Source: Bacillota bacterium
GTDB lineage: Bacteria > Bacillota > UBA4882 > UBA8346
Length of the DNA stretch: 64,000 bases
Direction of reading: 5' to 3'
Assembly: GCA_023392595.1 (NCBI GenBank)
Contig: JAEVYU010000005.1
Span: 1 to 64,000, forward strand
The notes beneath the pieces were generated by a model. That model did no database searches, was not told the DNA's origin, and saw only the letters and a list, made by a program, of their open reading frames with translations. Position 1 is the first letter of the stretch; each line of letters starts with the position of its first letter. Of this stretch, positions 1 through 6,458 are shown one piece after another. Both the position numbers and the translations under genes were made by a program.

Positions 1-36
1 AAGAAATGCAGCTACTTGTTGCAGTCTATCGACCTT

Positions 37-89
37 CCCCTCCCTTTAGCATTTGAATCAGACCAGCGGTCAAAGGGAGGGGAAATGCT
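37..89. repeat. Interleaved complementary arms at IS left end
   Basis: CCCCTCCCTTT (37-47) pairs exactly with AAAGGGAGGGG (72-82). The adjacent AGCATTT (48-54) pairs exactly with AAATGCT (83-89). The order A-B-A'-B' means the two stems cannot form together as a simple hairpin and would interleave or alternate. The block lies downstream of the transposase, inside the presumed element end. Confidence 0.6.
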
Positions 90-151
90 ACCGAACATCT
101 TTTACCGACCGGGTTCCTGAAGGGGTGTCTATGATAAAAGTCAAGAAATAT

Positions 152-1234
152 TTAAGCAACTAATTTTTTAAACTCAATCAGTTTTGAATTATATAGTTTA
201 TCATCAGTCCAATAGAACTGTTTTTTACGTTTAAGCATGTAATAAACACAAACAAGTACCTTTCGTATCATTGCCATTCTGTACACACCAGCCTTTTTGC
301 CAATCTTCACACGTTCATAAAAAGCATTTAAAGGTTCTCCGGATTGTGCAAAATGATTGATCGATTGCGCCAATAAAGAACAGCTTAATGAACGTGCAAA
401 TTTATTGGTTGAACCAATAGTAGTAGATTTATTTGACGATTTGACTTTTGGTGCTGTCCTTAAATAAGCACAGAACTTCTTTACACAAGGGAATCGGTTT
501 ATATCGACTACGTCTGCCATTAACGCTATGGCCGTTAACGGGCTGAAGCCTTTAATACTTAATAAAAGCTTGATTTCGTTTGGAAAAAGTCGATTCCCTA
601 GTTGATAAATTACTTTTTTAAGTTCTTCGGTCTCTTGTTCTATATTTTCGATCTGTTTAAATAGTAACCGAATTTGCACCTTCCAGGCCTGGCTTAATGG
701 TAATGCTAACAGTTTAGTTCTATAAGCCGGCTCAGATATCTCTTTTCGAATGACTGGAATTCCGTTTTGCTTTAGAATCGAGTGAATCCTATTTTTGAAT
801 TGAGTAGTGGTTTTTTTGTTCAATTGATAGGTTGAAAAAAGGCCACGAAGTTCTCTGACTTCAATCGGAGGAACAAATACTGTAGGCAAATCTTCCTGAT
901 CGCCGTTGGCCATCACAAAGAAAGCTAATCTTTTGACCAGTTTTTTCCCGTCGATTTTATCAGTTTTATTGATGTTCTGTTTAAATTTGTTGACATCAAG
1001 AATAAAACATTTTTTAACCAGGTCTTTAACTTGGTCATGAAACCAAAAGGAATTGGTACAAGCTTCGACAATAATGTAATCTTCTTTTCCCAATTGTGTT
1101 TTGAAGTTTTGTAATGAACCTTCATCCAAAAAATATTTAGCCGTTACAATCTTCCCTTGATCCGGACCATCTTCAAAAGAAAGTCTGGAATCAAGAAATG
1201 AATCTAAATGGAGGTCAATACTATGAAAAATCAC
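152..1234 (-). CDS. IS110-family transposase
   Basis: This 360-residue protein is a DEDD (RuvC-like) transposase of the IS110/IS1111 family, a normal length for the family. The acidic residues fall where expected: D7 in S-I-D-L-H, E57 in V-E-A-C, and D92/D95 in T-D-K-I-D. The C-terminal Transposase_20 region (about residues 225-300) carries the hydrophobic GFSPLTAIAL stretch seen in this family, followed by a Ser-rich segment that should hold the second catalytic residue. Family members recombine DNA as circular intermediates, and several are guided by an RNA from the element's non-coding end. The reading frame is intact, so the element may still be active. Confidence 0.88.
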   Translation of the reverse strand: MIFHSIDLHLDSFLDSRLSFEDGPDQGKIVTAKYFLDEGSLQNFKTQLGKEDYIIVEACTNSFWFHDQVKDLVKKCFILDVNKFKQNINKTDKIDGKKLVKRLAFFVMANGDQEDLPTVFVPPIEVRELRGLFSTYQLNKKTTTQFKNRIHSILKQNGIPVIRKEISEPAYRTKLLALPLSQAWKVQIRLLFKQIENIEQETEELKKVIYQLGNRLFPNEIKLLLSIKGFSPLTAIALMADVVDINRFPCVKKFCAYLRTAPKVKSSNKSTTIGSTNKFARSLSCSLLAQSINHFAQSGEPLNAFYERVKIGKKAGVYRMAMIRKVLVCVYYMLKRKKQFYWTDDKLYNSKLIEFKKLVA

Positions 1235-1486
1235 TTAATCAACTCCTTTTAGTTATGATAACTGCTGTTCCCTTGACGGTCGATAAACTTACCAAGCGTC
1301 TATTCGGGATGACGGAAATTCCGCCTCCCATTTTGTCGGTACGGTAGATGGCTGAACTAAATGAGTCGACGGGCTTTTTATCCCAACACCCCTTACAGCC
1401 ATCACTTTCAGTTAAGTGTTATCTCAACTAAAAGTATACCATCTACCGTCCATCAATAGGAACTTCCACTTTTATCATAACAATGA
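1235..1486 (-). ncRNA. Candidate IS110 bridge-RNA region (5' flank of transposase)
   Basis: The 250 bp between the transposase start and the right end has no reading frame but does show pairing. ACGGTAGATGG at 1341-1351 is exactly complementary to CCATCTACCGT at 1439-1449. IS110-group elements encode a structured guide ('bridge') RNA in the flank upstream of the transposase. Position and length here fit that, but I could not identify the donor- and target-binding loops. This is inference from family knowledge and one 11-bp stem. Confidence 0.3.
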
Positions 1487-1514
1487 GTCGATAGACCGGC
1501 AGCTTTAACAGCCA

Positions 1515-1612
1515 AAGTGGTTTAAAGGATATTTTTTAGCAATAGTTTGAATATTTCCGGTAAATCGGATGAATGGCAGGAAATTATAGGTAAATGGGGA
1601 ATGCTTTTTTGA
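1515..1612. repeat. Dispersed ~95-bp repeat, copy 1
   Basis: The sequence is about 90 percent identical to 5621-5718, with the same orientation and offset. The left edge sits in a small hairpin: CTTTAA at 1503-1508 with TTAAAG at 1522-1527. The corresponding hairpin of copy 2 uses CTTTCAACC/GGTTGAAAG, so the T-to-G change in the repeat is matched on the other arm. Both copies share a short coding-like stretch (S-L-N-I/V-S-G-K-S-D-E) broken by stops. Confidence 0.75.
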
Positions 1613-1710
1613 TGAAGAATTAACATAGGGGAATAAACAGAGTGGCGGGTAGATTGCTTTGGACGGTTGGTTGGGAAAGAAATAAGCCATAGCCGCACTG
1701 CTAAAGTTTT

Positions 1711-1790
1711 TATATACGACTTATGTCATATATGATTAAAATATATGCGCGTATACGACATAAGTCGGGAATGCAGTGGTTATACGACAT
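1711..1790. repeat. TATACGAC repeat cluster with 11-bp inverted repeat
   Basis: TATACGAC occurs three times, at 1713, 1752 and 1781. CGACTTATGTC at 1717-1727 is the exact reverse complement of GACATAAGTCG at 1757-1767. A GC hairpin (CGGCGC/GCGCCG, 1804-1821) follows before the next gene. The layout resembles a recombinase or regulator binding region, but no recombinase gene lies beside it. Confidence 0.55.
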
Positions 1791-1872
1791 GGGGGGCAAA
1801 AACGCGGCGCTTCCTGCGCCGATCTCTAGAAAAAACTTTGAAGCTTTATGAAAACATTGAGGTGAATCTTGG

Positions 1873-2373
1873 ATGGATAGAAATGAAATAGTTGATAAAG
1901 CTTTAGGAATTCATGGATATGATTTTAAGTTTAATACTAAACCTTTGATAATTGGCGGATTAGCTATGGAGTACTACGGATTAAGGAAAAGAGGCCAAGA
2001 TATTGATCTTATTATTACAAATGATGACTACATAAATTTATCAAAAAAGTACCCTAACAACAAAAAAGATATATGGGGAGACCTAGGAGTTGTTATCAAT
2101 GACTTTGAAATATGGAGAAGTATTGCACTATTAGATTATAATTTTTACGCCGAGGGCTCAATAGAATATTGTGATTATAAAGTAGTTTCATTTGATAGAT
2201 TGTTTTTTATGAGAGCATTAGCCTTAGGAGTAGACAAGTATAAAAATGACTTTGAATTAATGAAACAGCATTTATTAAAACATCAGCCAATTGATTTTAT
2301 AGAATACCAGAATAAACATATTGAAAATTATAAATCTGTTCCTGGTGGTGTTATATTTAATGACGAATATTAA
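1873..2373 (+). CDS. Nucleotidyltransferase-fold protein (MNT/AbiEii-like)
   Basis: The 166-residue protein has the start of a polymerase-beta-type nucleotidyltransferase: I-G-G-L at 27-30 followed by D43-I-D45, the GG...DxD metal-binding pattern. Proteins of this type transfer nucleotides to small molecules, tRNA or proteins, and many sit in toxin-antitoxin or phage-defence loci. No partner (HEPN or AbiEi-like) lies beside it, so its role is open. The gene is markedly AT-richer than the core genes in this window, which suggests acquisition. The start is preceded by GAGGTG at a normal distance. Confidence 0.6.
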   Translation: MDRNEIVDKALGIHGYDFKFNTKPLIIGGLAMEYYGLRKRGQDIDLIITNDDYINLSKKYPNNKKDIWGDLGVVINDFEIWRSIALLDYNFYAEGSIEYCDYKVVSFDRLFFMRALALGVDKYKNDFELMKQHLLKHQPIDFIEYQNKHIENYKSVPGGVIFNDEY

Positions 2374-2762
2374 AATATTTTGTAAGGCCGCAGCATCCTT
2401 GCTGCTCTTGCTTTGAGGGGCCACCCCACGTTACTGCTTACAGGCGCGGTGATTCGAAGATGAATATTCGAAGAAGAAAGTGGTATCACGAAGTGTATTC
2501 AAGAGGTTAATTCACGAAGAATCGCGCCATATCGTTGGTCCTAAGTCGAATACACTAAGGTCCAGCGATGTCAGTAACGCGGAGACGTTAGGCGACATAC
2601 TAAGCCTTGTGGCCGGCCCATCGTGGGCACGGCCATTGAATGAAAGTAAATTCGAAGAAGCCATTTTAAAGTTTTCCTAAGTAAAAGAGTTAAATTTCAT
2701 AGTGGGGTTTTATCTGAAACCCCTATTGATTGAGCAATAATGTGAATGAAAGGAAGATTACT
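2374..2762. other. Gene-poor spacer with coding debris
   Basis: No convincing gene is present. The stretch is GC-richer than its neighbours and carries the 2541-2599 repeat. A 66-codon frame at 2480-2680 crosses that repeat and has no recognisable content, so I do not call it. Its last codons (N-E-S-K-F-E-E-A-I-L-K-F-S) may be the tail of a lost gene. Confidence 0.5.
2541..2599 (+). repeat. Diverged spacer repeat R1
   Basis: This block begins CTAAGTCGAA and also contains TCAGTA and GAGACG, in the same order and roughly the same spacing as the block at 10931-10992. Outside those words the two copies are diverged. Both lie in GC-richer spacers between accessory genes. Confidence 0.4.
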
Positions 2763-3188
2763 ATGGTTGTAGTAACACCCGGCTTTAATTTCAATGGACA
2801 ATGTGAAGAAGCTATAGCATTATACGAAAAGGCTTTTGGCGCAACAACTAAGTTTATAATGCGATATTCGGATGCTAATAAGAGAGATTGGAAATTTCCG
2901 TTAACTGATGACCAAAAAAACATGGTCTATCATGCAGAAATGTTTATTGGAAATCAGCGAGTAATGTTCTCAGATATAATAGAATTTGACTTATCGAAAG
3001 GTACGTCATTATTCCTGGTAATAACCTTTGAAGATGCTGAAAGTGTAAAAAAGGCATATGAAATTTTAAAAGAAGGAAGTACAATAGTTTATCCGATGAA
3101 AAGTACCACTTATAGCTCTTGTTTTGTTTCTTTAATAGATAAATTCGGCTTTCGTTGGGTATTAATGACAGAACAAACTGACAAGTAA
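2763..3188 (+). CDS. VOC-superfamily protein, PhnB-like
   Basis: The 141-residue protein resembles the PhnB-like branch of the vicinal-oxygen-chelate superfamily: a beta-strand opening (V-T-P-G-F-N-F-N-G), a helix with E-A-I-A-L-Y-E-K-A-F-G-A, then H-A-E-M-F-I-G. The branch includes glyoxalase/bleomycin-resistance relatives of unknown substrate. The ATG at 2763 is chosen because AGGAAG sits just upstream; an in-frame TTG at 2730 would add 11 residues without a good ribosome site. It is a single-gene module in the accessory island with no functional partner nearby. Confidence 0.75.
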   Translation: MVVVTPGFNFNGQCEEAIALYEKAFGATTKFIMRYSDANKRDWKFPLTDDQKNMVYHAEMFIGNQRVMFSDIIEFDLSKGTSLFLVITFEDAESVKKAYEILKEGSTIVYPMKSTTYSSCFVSLIDKFGFRWVLMTEQTDK

Positions 3189-3299
3189 TTTTCTTTGAAC
3201 GTCCATCCAACCTTCCTTGGTTCGGTTGTCGTGAAAGTATAACTGAATGGGATGGGCTGGCACTGCGGAGATCAGCTCTGTTCCTGCTTCGGGGCTGCA

Positions 3300-3602
3300 T
3301 TATGTTTTATTATCTTCAGGAACAAATGATTTTATAATTCTTTTAGATCGTATACCATCAATAAACCCTTGTTCATACATGATTCCTTCTGATATACATT
3401 GCATTGAAGTGTTAATTGTTTCGTATTCACCGATTAATTTTTTGACTTGATCCGGCAGATTATCCTTGATTTGATGATGAACTTTAGTACTATAATCAGC
3501 TAGTTCTTTGTATTTTTTATTTTTAATCACGAATTTATTCCCGATTTCGTCTACCCTATCTTCGATAAATTTTTTGAGGGAACCTTTGAAATTTTGAAAC
3601 AT
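3300..3602 (-). CDS. DUF6809-like small helical protein
   Basis: This 100-residue, mostly helical, charged protein resembles the DUF6809 group of Firmicutes. It has an N-terminal L-x-x-F-I-E-D-R helix, a central D-x-L-P-D-Q-V-K-K-L-I helix, and a C-terminal E-x-x-x-Y-E-Q-G-F-I-D-G-I-R motif. Such proteins often occur in prophages or beside XRE regulators, and their function is unknown. It is divergent from the XRE gene at 3768, and the shared spacer holds operator-like repeats, so the pair is probably co-controlled. Confidence 0.55.
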   Translation of the reverse strand: MFQNFKGSLKKFIEDRVDEIGNKFVIKNKKYKELADYSTKVHHQIKDNLPDQVKKLIGEYETINTSMQCISEGIMYEQGFIDGIRSKRIIKSFVPEDNKT

Positions 3603-3767
3603 TCAACATCACCCTTAAAAGTTATTTATTAACTTTATAAGGTTATTATATAGCTCTATATTATCAGTGTCAAGATGATTTTTGACTTTGAAAGGTTAAT
3701 TTATAATTTATTTGTTAAAAATATGATAGTATAGAGGTAATATTTGACCATAGGAGTGATGCAATTA
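3603..3767. promoter_or_regulatory. Divergent promoter region with operator-like repeats
   Basis: The AT-rich spacer between two divergent genes contains AACTTTATAAGGTTA (3631-3645) and GACTTTGAAAGGTTA (3684-3698). A third related site on the other strand lies near 3611-3625 (AACTTTTAAGGGT reading leftward). The shared core ACTTT-n3-AGGTTA is an imperfect palindrome. Likely operators for the XRE protein at 3768, by position and repetition only. Confidence 0.5.
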
Positions 3768-3983
3768 ATGCTTAAATGCAACTTAAGAAGACTGATGGCC
3801 GACCATAAAATTGACGATATTTCAGAATTGATGAAGCTGTCTGGACTTAGCCGTAACTCAATTAATAAGCTTTACCGAGAAAATGATATTGAGAGTACGA
3901 AACTTGAGACATTATTCAAGTTGTGTAATGTTTTTGGGTGTAAGTTATCGGAACTTATTGAGTATATGCCAGAGAAGCTGTAA
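3768..3983 (+). CDS. XRE/Cro-type helix-turn-helix regulator
   Basis: A 71-residue single-domain HTH protein of the Cro/C1 type. The fold is visible as N-L-R-R-L-M, then I-S-E-L-M-K-L-S-G-L-S-R-N-S-I-N-K-L (helices 2-3), and the closing L-F-K-L-C-N-V-F-G-C-K-L-S-E-L-I common in such repressors. The ATG at 3768 has AGGAG 11 bp upstream; an ATG at 3759 is too close to it. It probably represses itself and the divergent DUF6809-like gene through the repeats at 3611-3698. Confidence 0.8.
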   Translation: MLKCNLRRLMADHKIDDISELMKLSGLSRNSINKLYRENDIESTKLETLFKLCNVFGCKLSELIEYMPEKL

Positions 3984-4330
3984 ATATATTGATAGTTGAT
4001 ACAATATTAATGTAGGTAATTCGTTAGGTAAATTGCTCTGCAAGAATTCATCTATCTATGTTGAATTAAATTTTGTTGTTGTCAGTAATCACTGTTAGAA
4101 AACGAACGTCTATTTGACCTAACTCGCGTCTTTCGCGAAGGCGGACTCATCCCCAACGATGTTATTCAAAGTAGCTGACCTTTTCTCGATAAAACAGACA
4201 CCCGGTTTCAAAAATCCGAATCCGGTTTTGACGTGATCTTTTTAACTGTAAAAAATTTCTTGGATATATTTCATGGTGTTGATAAAATGTAATTACATAA
4301 TAATAACCGCATAAGGAGAGCGCTACCCCC
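3984..4330. other. Spacer without a recognisable gene
   Basis: This stretch holds a GC-richer block around 4100-4170 and an AT-rich run up to the next start. AAGGAG near 4312-4317 serves the antitoxin gene. No gene is supported. Confidence 0.4.
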
Positions 4331-4588
4331 ATGAAAATGGACATTATTAAGATAGAAAATTCCAAAGGGATTCGGCTTCCGCAGGCAGTTTTGAAGCAAT
4401 GTGGGATTGATTCGAAAGTAGAGCTGGAAGTTAAAGATAACGATATCATTTTAAAACCGGTAAAGAACCCACGTGAAGGCTGGGCTGCGGCTTTTAAACT
4501 CATGCGGAAAAACAATGATGATGTTTTATTAATATCGGAAGAAATCGATCATGCTATGTTGGAGGAATGGGATGAGCCAAAGCATTGA
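4331..4588 (+). CDS. MazE-like SpoVT/AbrB-fold antitoxin
   Basis: The 85-residue protein has the swapped-hairpin SpoVT/AbrB DNA-binding domain: I-I-K-I-E-N-S-K-G-I-R-L-P and V-E-L-E-V-K-D-N-D-I-I-L-K-P. An acidic C-terminal tail (D-H-A-M-L-E-E-W-D-E) would bind a MazF toxin. The last codons overlap the start of a MazF remnant (4572), the normal coupling of a mazEF operon. That toxin has lost most of its core, so the antitoxin is now an orphan. It may persist as an autoregulator or an anti-addiction factor. Confidence 0.85.
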   Translation: MKMDIIKIENSKGIRLPQAVLKQCGIDSKVELEVKDNDIILKPVKNPREGWAAAFKLMRKNNDDVLLISEEIDHAMLEEWDEPKH

Positions 4589-4716
4589 TCAATATTCATT
4601 GTATTGGATCAAATCCGTTCCATTGACAAAACTAGATTTTGTGAAAAAATAGGGGCTTAAGCGCCGAAGAAGTTATTCAAGTAAAAAGTGTTATTAAGGA
4701 AATGTTAGTCGATTAA
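4572..4716 (+). pseudogene. MazF/PemK-type toxin relic with internal deletion
   Basis: An ATG overlapping the antitoxin gene opens a frame reading M-S-Q-S-I-D-Q-Y-S-L-Y-W-I, the usual MazF beginning. It jumps directly to K-S-V-P-L-T-K-L-D-F-V-K-K and stops at 4650. One frame over, it continues as G-L-S-A-E-E-V-I-Q-V-K-S-V-I-K-E-M-L-V-D and stops at 4714-4716, a typical MazF C-terminus. About 60 central codons, including the RNase core, are gone and a frameshift follows. No active endoribonuclease can be made. Confidence 0.75.
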
Positions 4717-4889
4717 GGCTTTATAAAGTAAGTTGAAATGGGTTTAGTATCGGTTCAATAGAGAAGCCTCTTGAAATATAAAAGAACTGCCAAAAGCGCT
4801 GCCCAACTTGATTTACTGCGGCACTTTTTGGGCACCCAAAGTCATGAAAAAGGTGATAGAATATTATTGTCGGAAGAAGTCAGAGAAGG

Positions 4890-4917
4890 CCCGCTACCTA
4901 AAGGTAGCGGGTTTTTT
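4890..4917 (+). terminator. Rho-independent terminator
   Basis: CCCGCTACC (4890-4898) pairs with GGTAGCGGG (4903-4911) around a 4-nt loop and is followed by six T. It is a strong plus-strand terminator with no obvious intact gene directly upstream. Confidence 0.85.
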
Positions 4918-5003
4918 AATGGAGTTTGAAAAATATCCGACATCTTTACGGCTCCTATCCGCTAGATGTCAATTTGCAGTCATGGCAGGGGGCCGTGAAC
5001 TAA

Positions 5004-5124
5004 GGGTCTGTTGCAAAATAAGATTTATCGATAGAGAAATACAATATATATAAAGCTTTGCCAATTATTTATGCTATATATTGTATTTCTCATTGATTTT
5101 AATCAATCACTTTTGCAACAGCCT
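5004..5124. repeat. Long-hairpin repeat, copy A
   Basis: The outer stem TGTTGCAAAA (5009-5018) pairs with TTTTGCAACA (5111-5120). A perfect 17-bp inner stem, starting GAGAAATACA at 5034 and ending at 5050, pairs with 5075-5091. Same architecture as 37847-37966: outer stem ending in AAAA, inner stem of GAnATAnACA type, right end GCCTC. No coding content; probably a non-autonomous mobile or regulatory hairpin element. Confidence 0.8.
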
Positions 5125-5194
5125 CTTCAGTTAGAGCGCCGGAAACCATTGGTATTCCGGGGTTTTAAATTTACGAAAGGAGGAGGTGATATCC

Positions 5195-5560
5195 ATGTAT
5201 AAAACATTTGCGCATCAGATCAATAAGGCCAAGAATATGTTGGATGGCTTGAAAGCCAATACGGACAAGTTGGCCAAATGGGGGATTACGGCTGATTTTA
5301 TTGCCGCCATGTCCAGCCTGCATGATCGGGCCAACCAGCTTGAGAGTAAGAGGAACGCTTTGAACGCCAGCACCCAGGAGGCTACCGCCGAGCAACAGCA
5401 AATTATGGCCGACTTAAACAACCAGTACAGCGTAGCCAAAAGGTTGGTTAAGATCGAAATGTCCCAGGAATCCTGGCCGGCATTCGGATTCAGAGCGGGT
5501 GAATTTGCAGCCAAAGAGCCGCCGGAAACACCGGAGACAGTGAAAGAAGTTGTATCGTGA
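5195..5560 (+). CDS. Small helical protein of unknown function
   Basis: The 121-residue protein is predicted almost wholly helical, with coiled-coil-like heptads (I-N-K-A-K-N-M-L-D-G-L-K-A-N and A-E-Q-Q-Q-I-M-A-D-L-N-N-Q-Y). A short conserved-looking patch near the end reads K-I-E-M-S-Q-E-S-W-P-A-F-G. It has no signal peptide or membrane segment. The ATG at 5195 follows a near-perfect AGGAGG at 5181-5186. I do not recognise a function. The coding bias looks native (GC-richer than the surrounding island). Confidence 0.75.
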   Translation: MYKTFAHQINKAKNMLDGLKANTDKLAKWGITADFIAAMSSLHDRANQLESKRNALNASTQEATAEQQQIMADLNNQYSVAKRLVKIEMSQESWPAFGFRAGEFAAKEPPETPETVKEVVS

Positions 5561-5600
5561 AGAAATTTTAAAATTTGAATGATATGTGGGGTTGCCTGTC

Positions 5601-5633
5601 CTTTCAACCGCTTTTTTAGGAAGTGGTTGAAAG
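5601..5633. other. Hairpin at left edge of the dispersed repeat
   Basis: CTTTCAACC (5601-5609) pairs perfectly with GGTTGAAAG (5625-5633) around a T-rich loop. It may end transcription of the gene at 5195, although the T-run lies in the loop rather than after the stem. Confidence 0.5.
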
Positions 5634-5718
5634 GATATTTTTTAGCAATAGTTTGAATGTTTCAGGCAAATCGGATGAAAGGCAGGAAATTATAGGTAAA
5701 TAGGGAATGTTCTTTTTG
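5621..5718. repeat. Dispersed ~95-bp repeat, copy 2
   Basis: About nine in ten bases match 1515-1612 in the same orientation. Differences in the shared coding-like frame include synonymous changes (TCC/TCA, GGT/GGC), one W/R change and a W-to-stop change. That suggests both copies derive from a once-coding sequence. Confidence 0.75.
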
Positions 5719-5861
5719 AAGGAAGTGAATTCCTGGAAGTTAAATCCTAAAGTTGGGGCCTGGCATGGCTCCCTGAATAGATGAGTAATGTAACACGCAG
5801 CCACCCCGGTAACCTACAACAATAACGGTCATCGTGGCCGCATAAAAAAGGAGAAATAAAA

Positions 5862-6269
5862 ATGAAAAAGATCATGAGGGTGGTTATTTTCTTTATTCTG
5901 CTTGTTGGAATTCCAGGTAATATTGCCAATGCTTTTGTGCCGTCCTCTATAAAAGCGGATGCCGAATATAAAACAATCGTTTATTTTACGAAAGCAACTT
6001 CAAAAAACCCCTTATCGGTACATTTTGAAATTAAAAATAGCGGTAAATCTCCGGTTGAATTGGCCAACTTTGTATTTACATTTGAAAATTTAACCGATAA
6101 AACCCATTTTTGGGGAGTAACACCCATCTTCCGATATACCAATCGTTCATTGCAAATCGATAAAAATAAAAAAATATCAATTACAATTCCATTATCGGAG
6201 TTTAAGTTTGTCAATACGGATGGATCAAGTATAGCATTGGAACAGGTTGAAGAGATGATTAAAAAATAA
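5862..6269 (+). CDS. Small secreted protein, possibly truncated
   Basis: This 135-residue protein has a clear signal peptide (K-K-I-M-R-V-V-I-F-F-I-L-L-V-G, cleavage likely after A-N-A near residue 24). The mature domain is beta-rich and looks like an immunoglobulin-type or FxLD-like extracellular fold. GGAGAA precedes the ATG. The TAA at 6267-6269 is followed in the same frame by 37 more sense codons (N-D-D-W-F-V-H-V-S-M-S-S-Y...) to a stop at 6381-6383. The protein may therefore be a nonsense-shortened version of a 173-residue ancestor. Function unknown. Confidence 0.65.
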   Translation: MKKIMRVVIFFILLVGIPGNIANAFVPSSIKADAEYKTIVYFTKATSKNPLSVHFEIKNSGKSPVELANFVFTFENLTDKTHFWGVTPIFRYTNRSLQIDKNKKISITIPLSEFKFVNTDGSSIALEQVEEMIKK

Positions 6270-6458
6270 AATGACGATTGGTTTGTTCATGTTTCAATGT
6301 CATCGTACGAAGAATTCAAACAAAATCATTTTTCCTCCCTTGATCCGGATTTTCCACGGAATTTTCAATTTGAGGAAGAATAAGTCCGGAGCTCAGAGCT
6401 GCGTCATTTAAGTTTATGGCGGTATTGTGCCGCAAAAAAAATATTGAGGTGGGTTTTG

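Larger units (their letters stand above)
24..1496 (-). mobile_element. IS110-family insertion sequence (approximate ends)
   Basis: A DEDD transposase on the minus strand lies between two nested pairs of short inverted repeats. The outer pair is GTCTATCGAC at 24-33 with its exact reverse complement at 1487-1496. The inner pair is TATGATAAAAGT at 130-141 with its reverse complement at 1468-1479. About 250 bp of non-coding DNA lies upstream of the transposase and about 120 bp downstream. IS110 elements normally lack conventional terminal repeats, while the IS1111 subgroup has subterminal ones. The repeats therefore hint at IS1111, but the longer 5' flank is more like IS110 proper. The true ends were not mapped and no empty site is visible. 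Confidence 0.65.
4717..5194. other. Non-coding stretch with terminator and hairpin repeat
   Basis: Between the toxin relic and the next gene there is no convincing coding sequence. The stretch carries an intrinsic terminator (4890-4917) and the long-hairpin repeat (5004-5124). A perfect AGGAGG site (5179-5186) belongs to the gene at 5195. Confidence 0.5.

Noticed and set aside
1505..1690. 61-codon minus-strand frame beside the IS element
   Set aside because: It lies across the dispersed repeat, lacks a ribosome site and has no recognisable content; the opposite strand of copy 2 does not keep the frame.
2541..2599. Integron attC site (GTTAGGC word at the end of the spacer block)
   Set aside because: The matching inverse core (RYYYAAC) is not in place and no integrase gene lies in the window.
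2480..2680. 66-codon plus-strand frame
   Set aside because: It crosses the spacer repeat at 2541-2599 and has no family resemblance; likely debris.
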